6,281 nt of DNA from Bdellovibrionales bacterium (GCA_005791855.1 SXUH01000092.1:1-6281); one strand, 5' to 3'; shown: positions 1 to 6,077, counted from the first letter of the stretch. The notes: generated by a model not told the origin, from the sequence alone. Made by a program: numbers and translations.

Positions 1-675
1 GACACTCGCCTCTCCTGTATCGCCATCGCCACCCGGGGGACCTTCAACCCCGAAGCCATCCGGCAGTGTAACCGGTTCAGCTCTTCGGACACTATCTTAA
101 GCTGCCTCGACGCCGCCAACGGCACCACCGCCAGAGGCGAGGGCCAGCCGATGGATCAGTGCAACCGCTTCTCGAGCTCGGACACCATCATCAAGTGCAT
201 CCGCGCCACCCAGCGGAAGACCTACTCGCTCGAGACCATCAGCGAGTGCAACCGCTACTCGTCTTCCGACACCATCATCTCCTGCCTCGAGCGCCTGGGC
301 CAGCCGATCCGCGGCCGGGGCCGGCCGAGCGCCGACGTCGAGGGCCAGAGCGAAGCCGCGGCCCAGTGCCAGCGGTTCTCGAGCTCGGACACTCGGCTCA
401 GCTGCCTCGAGATCGTCCGGAACGCCCGGAGCTTCAACCCGGACGCCGTCGCCCAGTGCAACCGGTTCAGCTCCTCCGACACCATCATCTCCTGCCTCCG
501 GGCCGCGGACGGCACCACCGGAAGGGGTCAGGGCCAGCCGATGGACCAGTGTAACCGCTTCAGCTATTCAGATACGATCATCAGATGCATCGCCGCCACC
601 AAGGGGAAGGTCTACAGCACCGAAGCCGTCTCCGAATGTAACCGCTACTCCTCCTCGGACACCATCATTTCCTGT
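1..675 (+). repeat. Tandem coding repeat: four-motif block of about 390 bp, nearly two copies
   Basis: First cysteine codons of the complete motifs lie at 67, 160, 247, 367, 457, 550 and 637; the truncated first copy has only its second cysteine, at 16. Spacings are therefore 31, 29, 40, 30, 31 and 29 codons. Motifs at 67, 160 and 247 match those at 457, 550 and 637 at a constant 390-bp offset, including their individual linkers (for example GQPMDQ before the motifs at 160 and 550). The truncated first motif matches the one at 367 at 387 bp, with one codon inserted after it in the second block. The array therefore grew by duplication of a whole four-motif block, not of single motifs. Confidence 0.88.
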
Positions 676-720
676 CTGGAGCAGGTGGGGCAGCCGACGA
701 GAAGAGGCGGCTGGAGGTAG
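1..720 (+). CDS. Cysteine-repeat protein (CX11C motifs), 5' end outside window
   Basis: The frame is open from base 1 to a TAG at 718-720, so at least 239 residues belong to a gene that starts upstream. An internal ATG at 151 lies inside a repeat and is not a credible start. The visible protein is a chain of about 30-residue units, each centred on C-N-R-[FY]-S-S-S-D-T-[IR]-[IL]-x-C-[LI]. Seven complete copies and the end of an eighth are present. Each copy has two cysteines 12 positions apart, bracketing a Ser-rich turn between what look like two short helices. I infer a helical hairpin closed by a disulfide, which would suit a periplasmic or extracellular protein; the signal peptide cannot be seen. 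Linkers are rich in Gly, Arg, Gln and Pro, and the protein ends in a basic GQPTRRGGWR tail. I do not recognise a named family or function. The stop lies 2 bp from the stop of the converging CheB-like gene. Confidence 0.85.
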   Translation, partial: DTRLSCIAIATRGTFNPEAIRQCNRFSSSDTILSCLDAANGTTARGEGQPMDQCNRFSSSDTIIKCIRATQRKTYSLETISECNRYSSSDTIISCLERLGQPIRGRGRPSADVEGQSEAAAQCQRFSSSDTRLSCLEIVRNARSFNPDAVAQCNRFSSSDTIISCLRAADGTTGRGQGQPMDQCNRFSYSDTIIRCIAATKGKVYSTEAVSECNRYSSSDTIISCLEQVGQPTRRGGWR

Positions 721-722
721 GC

Positions 723-1319
723 TTAGTCCGAAGCCCAGCTCACGAGGGTGAGCTCGTGGCCGATCTGCTCCGCGGAGAGGACCGAATCGACGCACCCGGT
801 GTTGATTGCCGCCTTCGGCATGTTTGGATAGATGGCGGTCTTCGGATCCTGAGCGTAAGTGTGGCCCCCGGCCCTCTTGATCTCGACGATCCCTTCCGAG
901 CCGTCGTACCCCACGGCCGCACCCGAGAGCACGACGCCGATGGCGTTCTGCCGGAAGCTCCTGGCGAGGCTCTTGAACAAAACGTTCGCCGAGTGATTCA
1001 CCCCTCGGTCGGGCCTCGGGTCGAGGACGATGCGATGGTGCTCCACCCGCGCGTAGTACCCCGCGGGCAGGATGTAGAGGTGGCACGGCTCGATGGAGGT
1101 TCCGCTCTCGATGTTCAGTGTCTTGAGGTTACTGATACCATCGAGGATCTTCGGGAGCGCGGATTCGTACTCCCGGGAGAGGTGCGGGACGAGGATGTAG
1201 GCCATGTTCTCGTGGCAGATCGCCTTGGAGAGCATGTCCCGGAGAGGGTCAAGACCCCCGGCGGAGGAGGCGACTCCGACGACTAGCAGCTCATCTTCAA
1301 TTAGGTTCTTCGTAACCAT
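723..1319 (-). CDS. Stand-alone CheB-type protein-glutamate methylesterase domain
   Basis: This 198-residue protein is a complete CheB catalytic domain with no receiver domain. CheB enzymes hydrolyse methyl-glutamate esters on chemoreceptors and can also deamidate glutamine. The catalytic triad is visible: Ser19 in the nucleophile loop (V-V-G-V-A-S-S-A-G-G), His46 in L-V-P-H-L-S, and Asp139 in V-L-S-G-A-A-V-G-Y-D-G. The last loop appears two residues longer than the usual SG-x-G-x-DG form. The sequence most resembles the CheB module found in CheB-CheR-PAS hybrid proteins, but here it stands alone. The ATG at 1319 has only a weak upstream ribosome site. It lies 43 bp downstream of the SRPBCC gene on the same strand and could be cotranscribed with it. 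With no receiver domain, phosphorylation cannot control it as in classic CheB. Its target is unknown, and no CheR or receptor gene is in the window. Confidence 0.85.
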   Translation of the reverse strand: MVTKNLIEDELLVVGVASSAGGLDPLRDMLSKAICHENMAYILVPHLSREYESALPKILDGISNLKTLNIESGTSIEPCHLYILPAGYYARVEHHRIVLDPRPDRGVNHSANVLFKSLARSFRQNAIGVVLSGAAVGYDGSEGIVEIKRAGGHTYAQDPKTAIYPNMPKAAINTGCVDSVLSAEQIGHELTLVSWASD

Positions 1320-1324
1320 GATCC

Positions 1325-1394
1325 AAGGTTCTCAAACCTAAGATGCTTTTTAAAGTCCGTTTTTACTCGACAAGCTTCCTAAGGTTCGCGAACC
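1325..1394. promoter_or_regulatory. Two GGTTCnnnAACC inverted repeats upstream of the CheB-like gene
   Basis: AAGGTTC-TCA-AACC lies at 1325-1338, in the gap just before the CheB-like start. AAGGTTC-GCG-AACC lies at 1381-1394, inside the 3' end of the SRPBCC gene, and contains a perfect 12-bp palindrome at 1383-1394. The two differ only in the three central bases and start 56 bp apart. They could be a pair of repressor or activator sites for the CheB-like gene, but the second copy is in coding sequence and may be a coincidence. Confidence 0.3.
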
Positions 1395-1878
1395 CCTGCT
1401 CCTTGTCCTTCCCCAGCATGTCCTCGACGCTGATGACGGTCGCCAGGAGCTTCCCCATGAACGAATTCCTCCCGCGCATGGCCCAGCTCAGGCGCGTGCC
1501 CTCCGGGGCCGGAGTGAGGACGTAGAAGATCTGGTTATCCACCTTCATGGGCCGCTCCATGAGGAGCCGGAGCTCGACGGTGGAGTTCGGGACGAGCTTC
1601 GTGACTTCGACGGAGCCGGCGCCCACCTCGTCGTTCCCGTCGAAGGCCATCTTGGCCCCCGGAGCGCCGTCCGTTCCGGAGATCGTCTTCTTCATGGCGG
1701 GGTCTCTCCGTTCGTACGGAGACCACTGTCCGGAGAGGGCGAAGGTGCTGAGGTACGGGAAGATCTTCTCTGGTGCGGCCTTGAGGACCGCGCTCCGTTC
1801 GAAGTAGAAGTCGGAAGGCTTCGTCTGGACGTATCCTAGGAATCCCAGCACCAGGAGCGGGAGAATGATCTTAAGCAT
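1363..1878 (-). CDS. Membrane-anchored SRPBCC / polyketide cyclase-like protein
   Basis: The product is 171 residues. A hydrophobic N-terminal segment (about residues 3-17) should be a membrane anchor or uncleaved signal. The rest matches the SRPBCC (START/Bet v 1-like) fold as seen in polyketide cyclase/dehydrase-type proteins. Markers are the opening F-E-R-S-A-V-L-K-A-A-P-E-K-I-F strand and helix, then W-S-P-Y-E-R-R-D-P-A-M, the S-G-T-D-G-A-P-G-A segment, and the closing W-A-M-R-G-R-N-S-F-M-G-K-L region leading into the C-terminal helix. This fold makes a deep hydrophobic ligand pocket. Family members bind or transport lipids or polyketides, and many have no known ligand, so none is assigned here. 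I chose ATG at 1878 over the in-frame GTG at 1884 because that GTG is itself part of the GAGGTG ribosome binding site. A good promoter lies just upstream. Confidence 0.8.
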   Translation of the reverse strand: MLKIILPLLVLGFLGYVQTKPSDFYFERSAVLKAAPEKIFPYLSTFALSGQWSPYERRDPAMKKTISGTDGAPGAKMAFDGNDEVGAGSVEVTKLVPNSTVELRLLMERPMKVDNQIFYVLTPAPEGTRLSWAMRGRNSFMGKLLATVISVEDMLGKDKEQGFANLRKLVE

Positions 1879-1881
1879 CGG

Positions 1882-1887
1882 CACCTC
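1882..1887 (-). promoter_or_regulatory. Ribosome binding site that decides the SRPBCC start
   Basis: On the minus strand GAGGTG is followed by CCG and then ATG (1878), which puts GAGG five bases from the start codon. The six-codon run GTG-CCG-ATG could suggest a start at 1884, but that GTG is inside this Shine-Dalgarno sequence, so 1878 is the better start. Confidence 0.65.
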
Positions 1888-1907
1888 GCGGAGTAAGTCG
1901 TAGGGGA

Positions 1908-1936
1908 ATTATAAACTCCGCTATTCCACTTGAGAA
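1908..1936 (-). promoter_or_regulatory. Sigma70-type promoter for the SRPBCC (and possibly CheB-like) gene
   Basis: Reading the minus strand, TTCTCA (1936-1931, four of six consensus matches) is followed by a 17-bp spacer and a perfect TATAAT (1913-1908). Transcription would start near 1901, leaving a leader of about 22 bases that contains the GAGGTG ribosome site before the ATG at 1878. Confidence 0.55.
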
Positions 1937-1958
1937 GGGTCCGGGTTCGTACTAAGAT
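1930..1958 (+). promoter_or_regulatory. Sigma70-type promoter for the M23 lipoprotein gene
   Basis: TTGAGA (1930-1935, five of six matches) is followed by a 17-bp spacer and TAAGAT (1953-1958, four of six). The -35 box overlaps the -35 box of the divergent minus-strand promoter. The predicted start near 1965 leaves a very short leader before the ATG at 1975, so the true start point may differ slightly. Confidence 0.42.
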
Positions 1959-1974
1959 GGCTCCAGGCGGTAGC

Positions 1975-2607
1975 ATGATACGAAACCAACTTACTCTCCT
2001 TTGCCTTGGCCTCCTCGCCTTCGCTTCCTGTTCCTCGAACCCCGTGCCGGTCTTCGACGCGAGGGTGGATCCGGCGTTCGAGGGTGCGCGGTCCTACAAG
2101 CACCTACCGCTCCCGCTGAAGCGGGGGACGGCGTACAAGATCTCCCAGGGTCCCTTCGGCTGCTGCACCCACAACCTCCCGGGGCACGAGTACTCCTGGG
2201 ACTTCGACGTCCCCTACGGGACGAAGGTCGCGGCCGTCGAGGGCGGGAAGGTGATCCAGGTCTGGGAACCCAGGCTCGAAGCGGGCTGCGAGGAGAAGTT
2301 CAGCGAGCACGCTCACAACATCAAGGTCCTCCACGAGGACGGGACGGTCGCGCAGTACGTCCACATCCGCAGCAGGGTGAAGGTCAACGACCAGGTCAGA
2401 CTGGGCCAGACCATCGGGACGACGGCCCGGAACGGTTTCATCTGCAGGCCCCAGCTCCACTTCAGTGTCTTCGAGGACCGGCTCCACCTTCCGGGGAGTC
2501 GACGGGCCCGGACCATTCCCCTTCGCTTCGACGAACTCCCGAACGCGGGCTACGGCTACGAGGGCTACGAAGGGACGGCGGGAGTGAGCTACCAAGACCT
2601 GCCGTGA
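1975..2607 (+). CDS. M23 (LytM-type) metallopeptidase lipoprotein, His-to-Gln in HxH motif
   Basis: This 210-residue protein begins with a lipoprotein signal peptide: a hydrophobic stretch (residues 6-16), then F-A-S-C with Cys19 as the lipidation site. The start is ATG 1975, preceded by AGGCGG four bases upstream. An earlier in-frame start at 1930 would overlap the promoter and bury the signal peptide. The body is an M23 domain: H-E-Y-S-W-D-F-D-V-P-Y-G-T (residues 71-83) carries the first zinc ligands (His66 or His71, with Asp76), Y-V-H-I (His130) matches the first catalytic His, and R-P-Q-L-H-F (158-163) is the usual P-H-L-H-F block with Gln160 replacing the first His; His162 remains. M23 enzymes cut peptidoglycan cross-bridges, and some degenerate members only activate amidases. 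Four cysteines (63, 64, 105, 157) outside the signal could form disulfides. It is probably anchored in the envelope; its activity is uncertain because of Gln160. Confidence 0.85.
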   Translation: MIRNQLTLLCLGLLAFASCSSNPVPVFDARVDPAFEGARSYKHLPLPLKRGTAYKISQGPFGCCTHNLPGHEYSWDFDVPYGTKVAAVEGGKVIQVWEPRLEAGCEEKFSEHAHNIKVLHEDGTVAQYVHIRSRVKVNDQVRLGQTIGTTARNGFICRPQLHFSVFEDRLHLPGSRRARTIPLRFDELPNAGYGYEGYEGTAGVSYQDLP

Positions 2608-2613
2608 AGAAAT

Positions 2614-2642
2614 CCGCTCTCCTGTCTTTCGCAGGAGAGCGG
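2614..2642. terminator. Stem-loop terminator between convergent genes
   Basis: A perfect 11-bp stem (CCGCTCTCCTG, 2614-2624, with CAGGAGAGCGG, 2632-2642) closes a 7-base loop. It sits between the stop of the M23 gene (2607) and the stop of the metallopeptidase gene (2651), so it can serve both strands. There is no long T-run on the plus side; the minus side continues ATTTCTTC, a weak U-rich tail. Confidence 0.75.
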
Positions 2643-2650
2643 GCGCCCGG

Positions 2651-4783
2651 TTACTCTGTGATCTTCTTCATCCAGCCGCCGAAGAACGACTTGACCTTCT
2701 TCACCGTTGTCTCCTTCTTCTCCTCCGGCTTCGGCTCCGGGGTCTTCCGCACCTCGGGTTCTTTCTTCGCCTCCGGCTCCGGCGTCACTTCAGGTTCAGT
2801 CTTCTTGGGAACCGGTGGTGCTTCGGCTTCCTTCTTCGGCTCCGGAACCGCCGGCGCTTCTGGCTCTTTCTTCTTTTCCTCTTCGTTCTTCACCGCGGGT
2901 TCTTTCTCATCGGTGAGGGTCTTCTTCCACTTACTGAACCAGCCGCCGAGGGAGGTGGGCTTCTCATCTTTCTTCGGCTTGGGCTTCACGACGGTCGGTC
3001 CCTCCAGGGCGGGCTTCGGCGTCGGATCCGCGGGAGACTGGGTCGCCTTCGCCACTTCCTCGGAGGGCGGGTCGCCCGCGGGCCTATCCCACTTCTGCAC
3101 CAGCACCGAGCGTGCGGCGTCGTCGGCCGGACTCTCGAGGACGAACTTGTACTCCCCGCTCGGGGAAGCGGCGCCGAGCTTGATCACCGGAAGCTCCCAC
3201 CGCCCCTGCGCGTCCGTCACACCTTCGGAGCCGTGGACGAGGGCCCCAGCCGGATCGAAGACCTGGACCTTCAGCTTGACGTTCTCCAGGGGCGTGGCCT
3301 TGCTCTTTCTAACTTCGAGCTTTCGCGCTTCGTGGGCGTAGGCGTACCGCTCGAGGTGCCACGGGTTCCCGAACTTCCCACCGCTGACCGAGATCATGAG
3401 CGGGGACCAGAGCTTCAGGGTATCCTTCCGGGTCTCCTCCGGGTAGACCACGGAGACGTGGAGGCCTTCGTCGGTGGCGTCGGTGATCTTGATGGTGAGG
3501 CCCGTCTCCGGATCGGTGAAGTCCTTCGTGAGGAGCCCGTCCTTGAAGTCGTCGCTCACGTCTCCCCACTTGGCGTCGAAGCGCTTCGCGGTCCCAGGAG
3601 TTGCGTCCAGGACGTAGATGTCATCTCGGTGATCGTAGTTTCCGTATTCATAGAGCAGGAGCCCCCCGCGGGCCTCCGGGTCGAGCCACCCGTACCCGGC
3701 CCATTCCCGGAGTTTGATCGCCCCGGCGGCGTCTCTCTGGAACCGGTATTCCTCATCGGCCACGGGGACGTGCCCCTTGGAGAGGGCGTGATTCTTGAAC
3801 AGGCTTCCCTCGAAGTTGGTCACGGGCCTTCGGTACTCGAGCCAGATGAAGGAGTTCGTGTGGTGGCCCCGGCGGATCTTCAGCGCCTTGAGGCCGGGTT
3901 CGTCGGAGCCGAGGGGCTTCAGGACGAAGTCGTCCGTGCGATCGACGTACTCCATCTCCGAGGCGTCTCTCCAGTTGAGCCGCATGAGCTGCGGGAAGTT
4001 GAAGAGCGCGTACCCCGTCCCGCCCATCGGGCTGTACGGGTTCTGGTAGTGGGCCGTCTTCGGACTGTCACTGATCCCGGGGAGGACCTTCCCGTCGCAG
4101 TAGATCCCGGAACCGTGCTTCAGACCCATGCTGTGGCCCATCTCGTGGAGCAGGCTGTGCCGGAGGTTATGCAGGTTGCCCGGGAAGTGGACCTGGAGGC
4201 TGATGTTCGCGAGAGTCACCACTCCGGCGTCGAAGGAGTCGATCTTCTGCTTGGTGAGTTCCTCGACCCACGCCTGGGCCCGCTCCGAGTCGGTCGAAGT
4301 GTAGACCGCGTCCTCACAGGGGGAGGCGACGATGAAGTGGTCGTACCGGTTCAGGACGTCGTCGCCGTAGAGGACGCGCGCCGACTGGAGGGCCTTCGGG
4401 AGGATGTCCGCGTACTCCGTGCACCGGATCTCGAGGCCCGCGAGGAGCTGCTTCTCCTTCGGGCTCTCGAACGGACCGACGATCTTCAGTTCCTCGATCC
4501 AGGTCTTCCCGCGGGAGGAAGTCTTCAGGTGCTGGTTGATCGACTTCCCGTCAGCCGAGCCCATGAGCTCGCCCTGGAAGACGTACTTGAACATGTCGTG
4601 GAGGGCTGCTCTCCCGTGGGCCATCCCCGGTGGATAGAGCTGGTACTTGGCCTGGACCTCTGGCTCGAGGAGGATCACCATCACCTTCTGGGGCCCGGTG
4701 GACCTCGACATCGCTCCCGCGGTGTTCACGAACCCCAGGACGAAGAAATGGAGAACCACGAGCTTCATGAGCAGATTAAACAT
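2651..4783 (-). CDS. Exported gametolysin-like (M11-type) zinc metallopeptidase with Pro/Glu/Lys-rich tail
   Basis: The product is 710 residues. Residues 1 to about 24 form a signal peptide (hydrophobic core, then T-A-G-A). The catalytic site is H-E-M-G-H-S-M-G-L-K-H: zinc ligands His213, His217, His223 and catalytic Glu214. A metzincin-type Met-turn follows at Y-S-P-M-G-G (Met253), and the F-N-F-P-Q-L-M-R-L-N-W segment recalls the gametolysin (M11) family, whose members are secreted endopeptidases. Residues about 275-450 look beta-rich, and about 485-565 resembles an Ig-like or transthyretin-like sandwich. Residues about 570-698 are a Pro/Glu/Lys-rich linker, and two GGW-basic motifs lie at 611-621 and 699-708. 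I chose ATG 4783 over the in-frame start at 4816 because a strong AAGAGGTG ribosome site lies just upstream and the signal peptide then begins at residue 1. That ribosome site is in a hairpin. It converges on the M23 gene. The substrate is unknown. Confidence 0.85.
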   Translation of the reverse strand: MFNLLMKLVVLHFFVLGFVNTAGAMSRSTGPQKVMVILLEPEVQAKYQLYPPGMAHGRAALHDMFKYVFQGELMGSADGKSINQHLKTSSRGKTWIEELKIVGPFESPKEKQLLAGLEIRCTEYADILPKALQSARVLYGDDVLNRYDHFIVASPCEDAVYTSTDSERAQAWVEELTKQKIDSFDAGVVTLANISLQVHFPGNLHNLRHSLLHEMGHSMGLKHGSGIYCDGKVLPGISDSPKTAHYQNPYSPMGGTGYALFNFPQLMRLNWRDASEMEYVDRTDDFVLKPLGSDEPGLKALKIRRGHHTNSFIWLEYRRPVTNFEGSLFKNHALSKGHVPVADEEYRFQRDAAGAIKLREWAGYGWLDPEARGGLLLYEYGNYDHRDDIYVLDATPGTAKRFDAKWGDVSDDFKDGLLTKDFTDPETGLTIKITDATDEGLHVSVVYPEETRKDTLKLWSPLMISVSGGKFGNPWHLERYAYAHEARKLEVRKSKATPLENVKLKVQVFDPAGALVHGSEGVTDAQGRWELPVIKLGAASPSGEYKFVLESPADDAARSVLVQKWDRPAGDPPSEEVAKATQSPADPTPKPALEGPTVVKPKPKKDEKPTSLGGWFSKWKKTLTDEKEPAVKNEEEKKKEPEAPAVPEPKKEAEAPPVPKKTEPEVTPEPEAKKEPEVRKTPEPKPEEKKETTVKKVKSFFGGWMKKITE
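2660..2953 (-). repeat. GGW-basic motif pair flanking a low-complexity P/E/K tail
   Basis: Within the metallopeptidase C-terminus, S-L-G-G-W-F-S-K-W-K-K (residues 611-621, bases 2921-2953) and S-F-F-G-G-W-M-K-K-I (residues 699-708, bases 2660-2689) are similar short aromatic and basic segments. They sit at the start and end of an acidic and basic Pro-rich stretch of about 75 residues. The second ends two residues before the C-terminus. Confidence 0.6.
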
Positions 4784-4789
4784 AGGCAC

Positions 4790-4807
4790 ACCTCTTTTGT
4801 AAGAGGT
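4790..4807 (-). promoter_or_regulatory. Hairpin hiding the metallopeptidase ribosome binding site
   Basis: In the minus-strand transcript ACCUCUU (4807-4801), a 4-base ACAA loop and AAGAGGU (4796-4790) form a perfect 7-bp hairpin. The 3' arm is the Shine-Dalgarno sequence for ATG 4783, with seven bases between GAGG and the start codon. Folding would block ribosome entry, so translation may respond to temperature, a small RNA or a protein. The pairing is seen in the sequence; the regulation is inferred. Confidence 0.5.
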
Positions 4808-5000
4808 CTGAAGCAAATCCCGCGCCAGGTCCGGGGTGGCCTCACGAGCTCCGGGGCTTTCCTGTCTGTCTAAGTTCTAGACACCTGTCGACGGTGAGAG
4901 CCAGTCCAAATTTATCCTTAAGAATGTGACACGCATACTCTCGTTTGATGGATTTCTGCATCGCTTGACCCGAGGTGTATGGTTGGACGTCCGCCGAACC

Positions 5001-5009
5001 TGGTAAAAT
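5001..5009 (+). promoter_or_regulatory. Extended -10 promoter for the PAS signalling gene
   Basis: TGG-TAAAAT fits the extended -10 form TGn-TATAAT with one mismatch in the hexamer. A TTGGAC at 4983-4988 could be a -35 box, but its 15-bp spacer is short. Transcription would begin near 5016, so an in-frame GTG at 5016 would be at or before the transcript start. This favours the ATG at 5043 as the start of translation. No convincing promoter was found in this gap for the divergent metallopeptidase gene. Confidence 0.45.
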
Positions 5010-5042
5010 TCATCCGTGTCCCTCTCGCAGCGGAAAATCGGC

Positions 5043-6077
5043 ATGGAAGAAAAGTCCCAGACAGCAAAACTCCTGAGATCCTCGAAAGCCGAAATCATGA
5101 AGGTCTGGGAAGCCCGGGTGCGCGAGGCTCTCCCCGCGGCCCAGCATGAAAGCCGAGCTTCCCTTCGGGATTCGATCCCCGACTTCCTTGAAGACCTGCT
5201 CATCGCCCTCGAGACCAACCTAAGCACCGCCAAGCCCGAGATCATCCGCTTCGCTCATAAGCACGGCTCGGAGCGAGCGAACACCTCGTCGTATTCCATC
5301 GAAGACGCGCTCACCGAGTACAACATCCTCCGGAGAGTGATCTTCGCCATCATCGAGGTCCAGGGGCCGATCCCGCCCCGGGACCGGGACATCATCCTCG
5401 AGGCCATCAACTATGGTCTTGCGAAGGCCGGAGCCGAGTACGCCAAGCTCCAGCTCTCGCAGCTCGCGGAGAAGAACGAGAAGCTCTCCGAGCTGCACGC
5501 CGACCTGAAGAAGAGCGAGGAAACCCTGAAGCTCGCGGTTACTTCCTCGGAGCTCGGGATCTGGAACCTCGACCTTAGCACCAACCTCGTCACCTGGAAC
5601 GGGACGGCCGCGGAGCTCTTCGGCTTCGATCCGGCGACGACCTCCCTCCCCTTCGAGGCCGTCGAGTCCCGGATTTATCCGGAGGACGTCGAGAAAAATC
5701 AGAACGCCTTCAAACACATCCTCTCCGGGAACGACGTCCACTTCCAGGACTTCCGGATCGTCCATCCCTCGGGCCGGGTGCGGTGGCTCTCGGGGAGCGG
5801 GAAGCTCGTCCGGGACGACGCCGGCAGACCCGCTCGGATCATCGGCACGGACCGGGACATCACCGAGAGCAAGGAAGTGGAAGCGGCCCTGCGGGAGAGC
5901 GAGGCAAACTTCAAGCAGATGGCGAACTCCGTCCCCCAGCTCGTCTGGGCGGCCACGCCCGCGGGCCAGGTGGACTACTACAATGATAAGATGACCGAGT
6001 ACGAGGGGGCGGAGATCGTCGACGGAGAATGGCGCTGGACGACCCTGTCCATCCAGAGGACGAAGCGCGGACCGTGA
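5043..6077 (+). CDS. RsbRD-like/PAS-PAS sensor protein, N-terminal part, ends at a frameshift
   Basis: The open frame gives 344 residues. Residues about 8-130 are helical and resemble the N-terminal RsbRD-type domain seen on some sensor kinases and stressosome proteins. A charged coiled coil follows (about 135-162). A first PAS domain (about 161-275) has the fold type of PAS_3: I-W-N-L-D-L, then W-N-G-T-A-A-E-L-F-G-F, Y-P-E-D-V, and a PAC end G-T-D-R-D-I-T-E-S-K. A second PAS domain begins near 285 (V-P-Q-L-V-W-A-A-T-P-A-G) but loses homology after G-E-W-R-W (residues 328-332) and stops at 6075-6077, while the rest of that PAS is coded in another frame. The intact protein was probably a sensor histidine kinase or similar output protein. 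The start at ATG 5043 is preferred to GTG 5016 because of the promoter and a GGAAA upstream. It is probably cytosolic: no membrane segment is seen. Confidence 0.75.
   Translation: MEEKSQTAKLLRSSKAEIMKVWEARVREALPAAQHESRASLRDSIPDFLEDLLIALETNLSTAKPEIIRFAHKHGSERANTSSYSIEDALTEYNILRRVIFAIIEVQGPIPPRDRDIILEAINYGLAKAGAEYAKLQLSQLAEKNEKLSELHADLKKSEETLKLAVTSSELGIWNLDLSTNLVTWNGTAAELFGFDPATTSLPFEAVESRIYPEDVEKNQNAFKHILSGNDVHFQDFRIVHPSGRVRWLSGSGKLVRDDAGRPARIIGTDRDITESKEVEAALRESEANFKQMANSVPQLVWAATPAGQVDYYNDKMTEYEGAEIVDGEWRWTTLSIQRTKRGP

Noticed and set aside
1..675. Regular spaced repeats as a possible CRISPR array
   Set aside because: The repeats are in-frame coding repeats with diverged third positions and conserved linkers, not identical direct repeats with unique spacers.
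737..758. Two alternative short hairpins (AGCTCAC/GTGAGCT and CACGAG/CTCGTG) just after the Cys-repeat stop
   Set aside because: They are inside the CheB-like coding sequence, lack a T-run, and are short enough to occur by chance, so I do not call a terminator or switch.
1326..1339. Small AGGTT/AACCT stem before the CheB-like start as a possible terminator for the SRPBCC gene
   Set aside because: The stem has only five pairs and no T-tract follows it on the minus strand; it is treated instead as part of a possible operator pair.
2001..3341. Plus-strand open frame of 446 codons overlapping the M23 gene and the protease tail
   Set aside because: It spans two real genes and a terminator, and its second part reads as Ser/Phe/Gly low complexity, the complement of the Lys/Glu/Pro tail.
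3233..4873. Long plus-strand open frame (546 codons) opposite the metallopeptidase
   Set aside because: It is antisense to a gene with signal peptide, zinc motif and Met-turn. Its translation is Val/Leu/Asp/Glu/Arg-biased without a recognisable motif, as expected from codon bias in GC-rich DNA.
4877..5245. Minus-strand 122-codon frame covering the gap and the start of the PAS gene
   Set aside because: It has no recognisable domain, no clear ribosome site, and lies mostly opposite the RsbRD-like domain.
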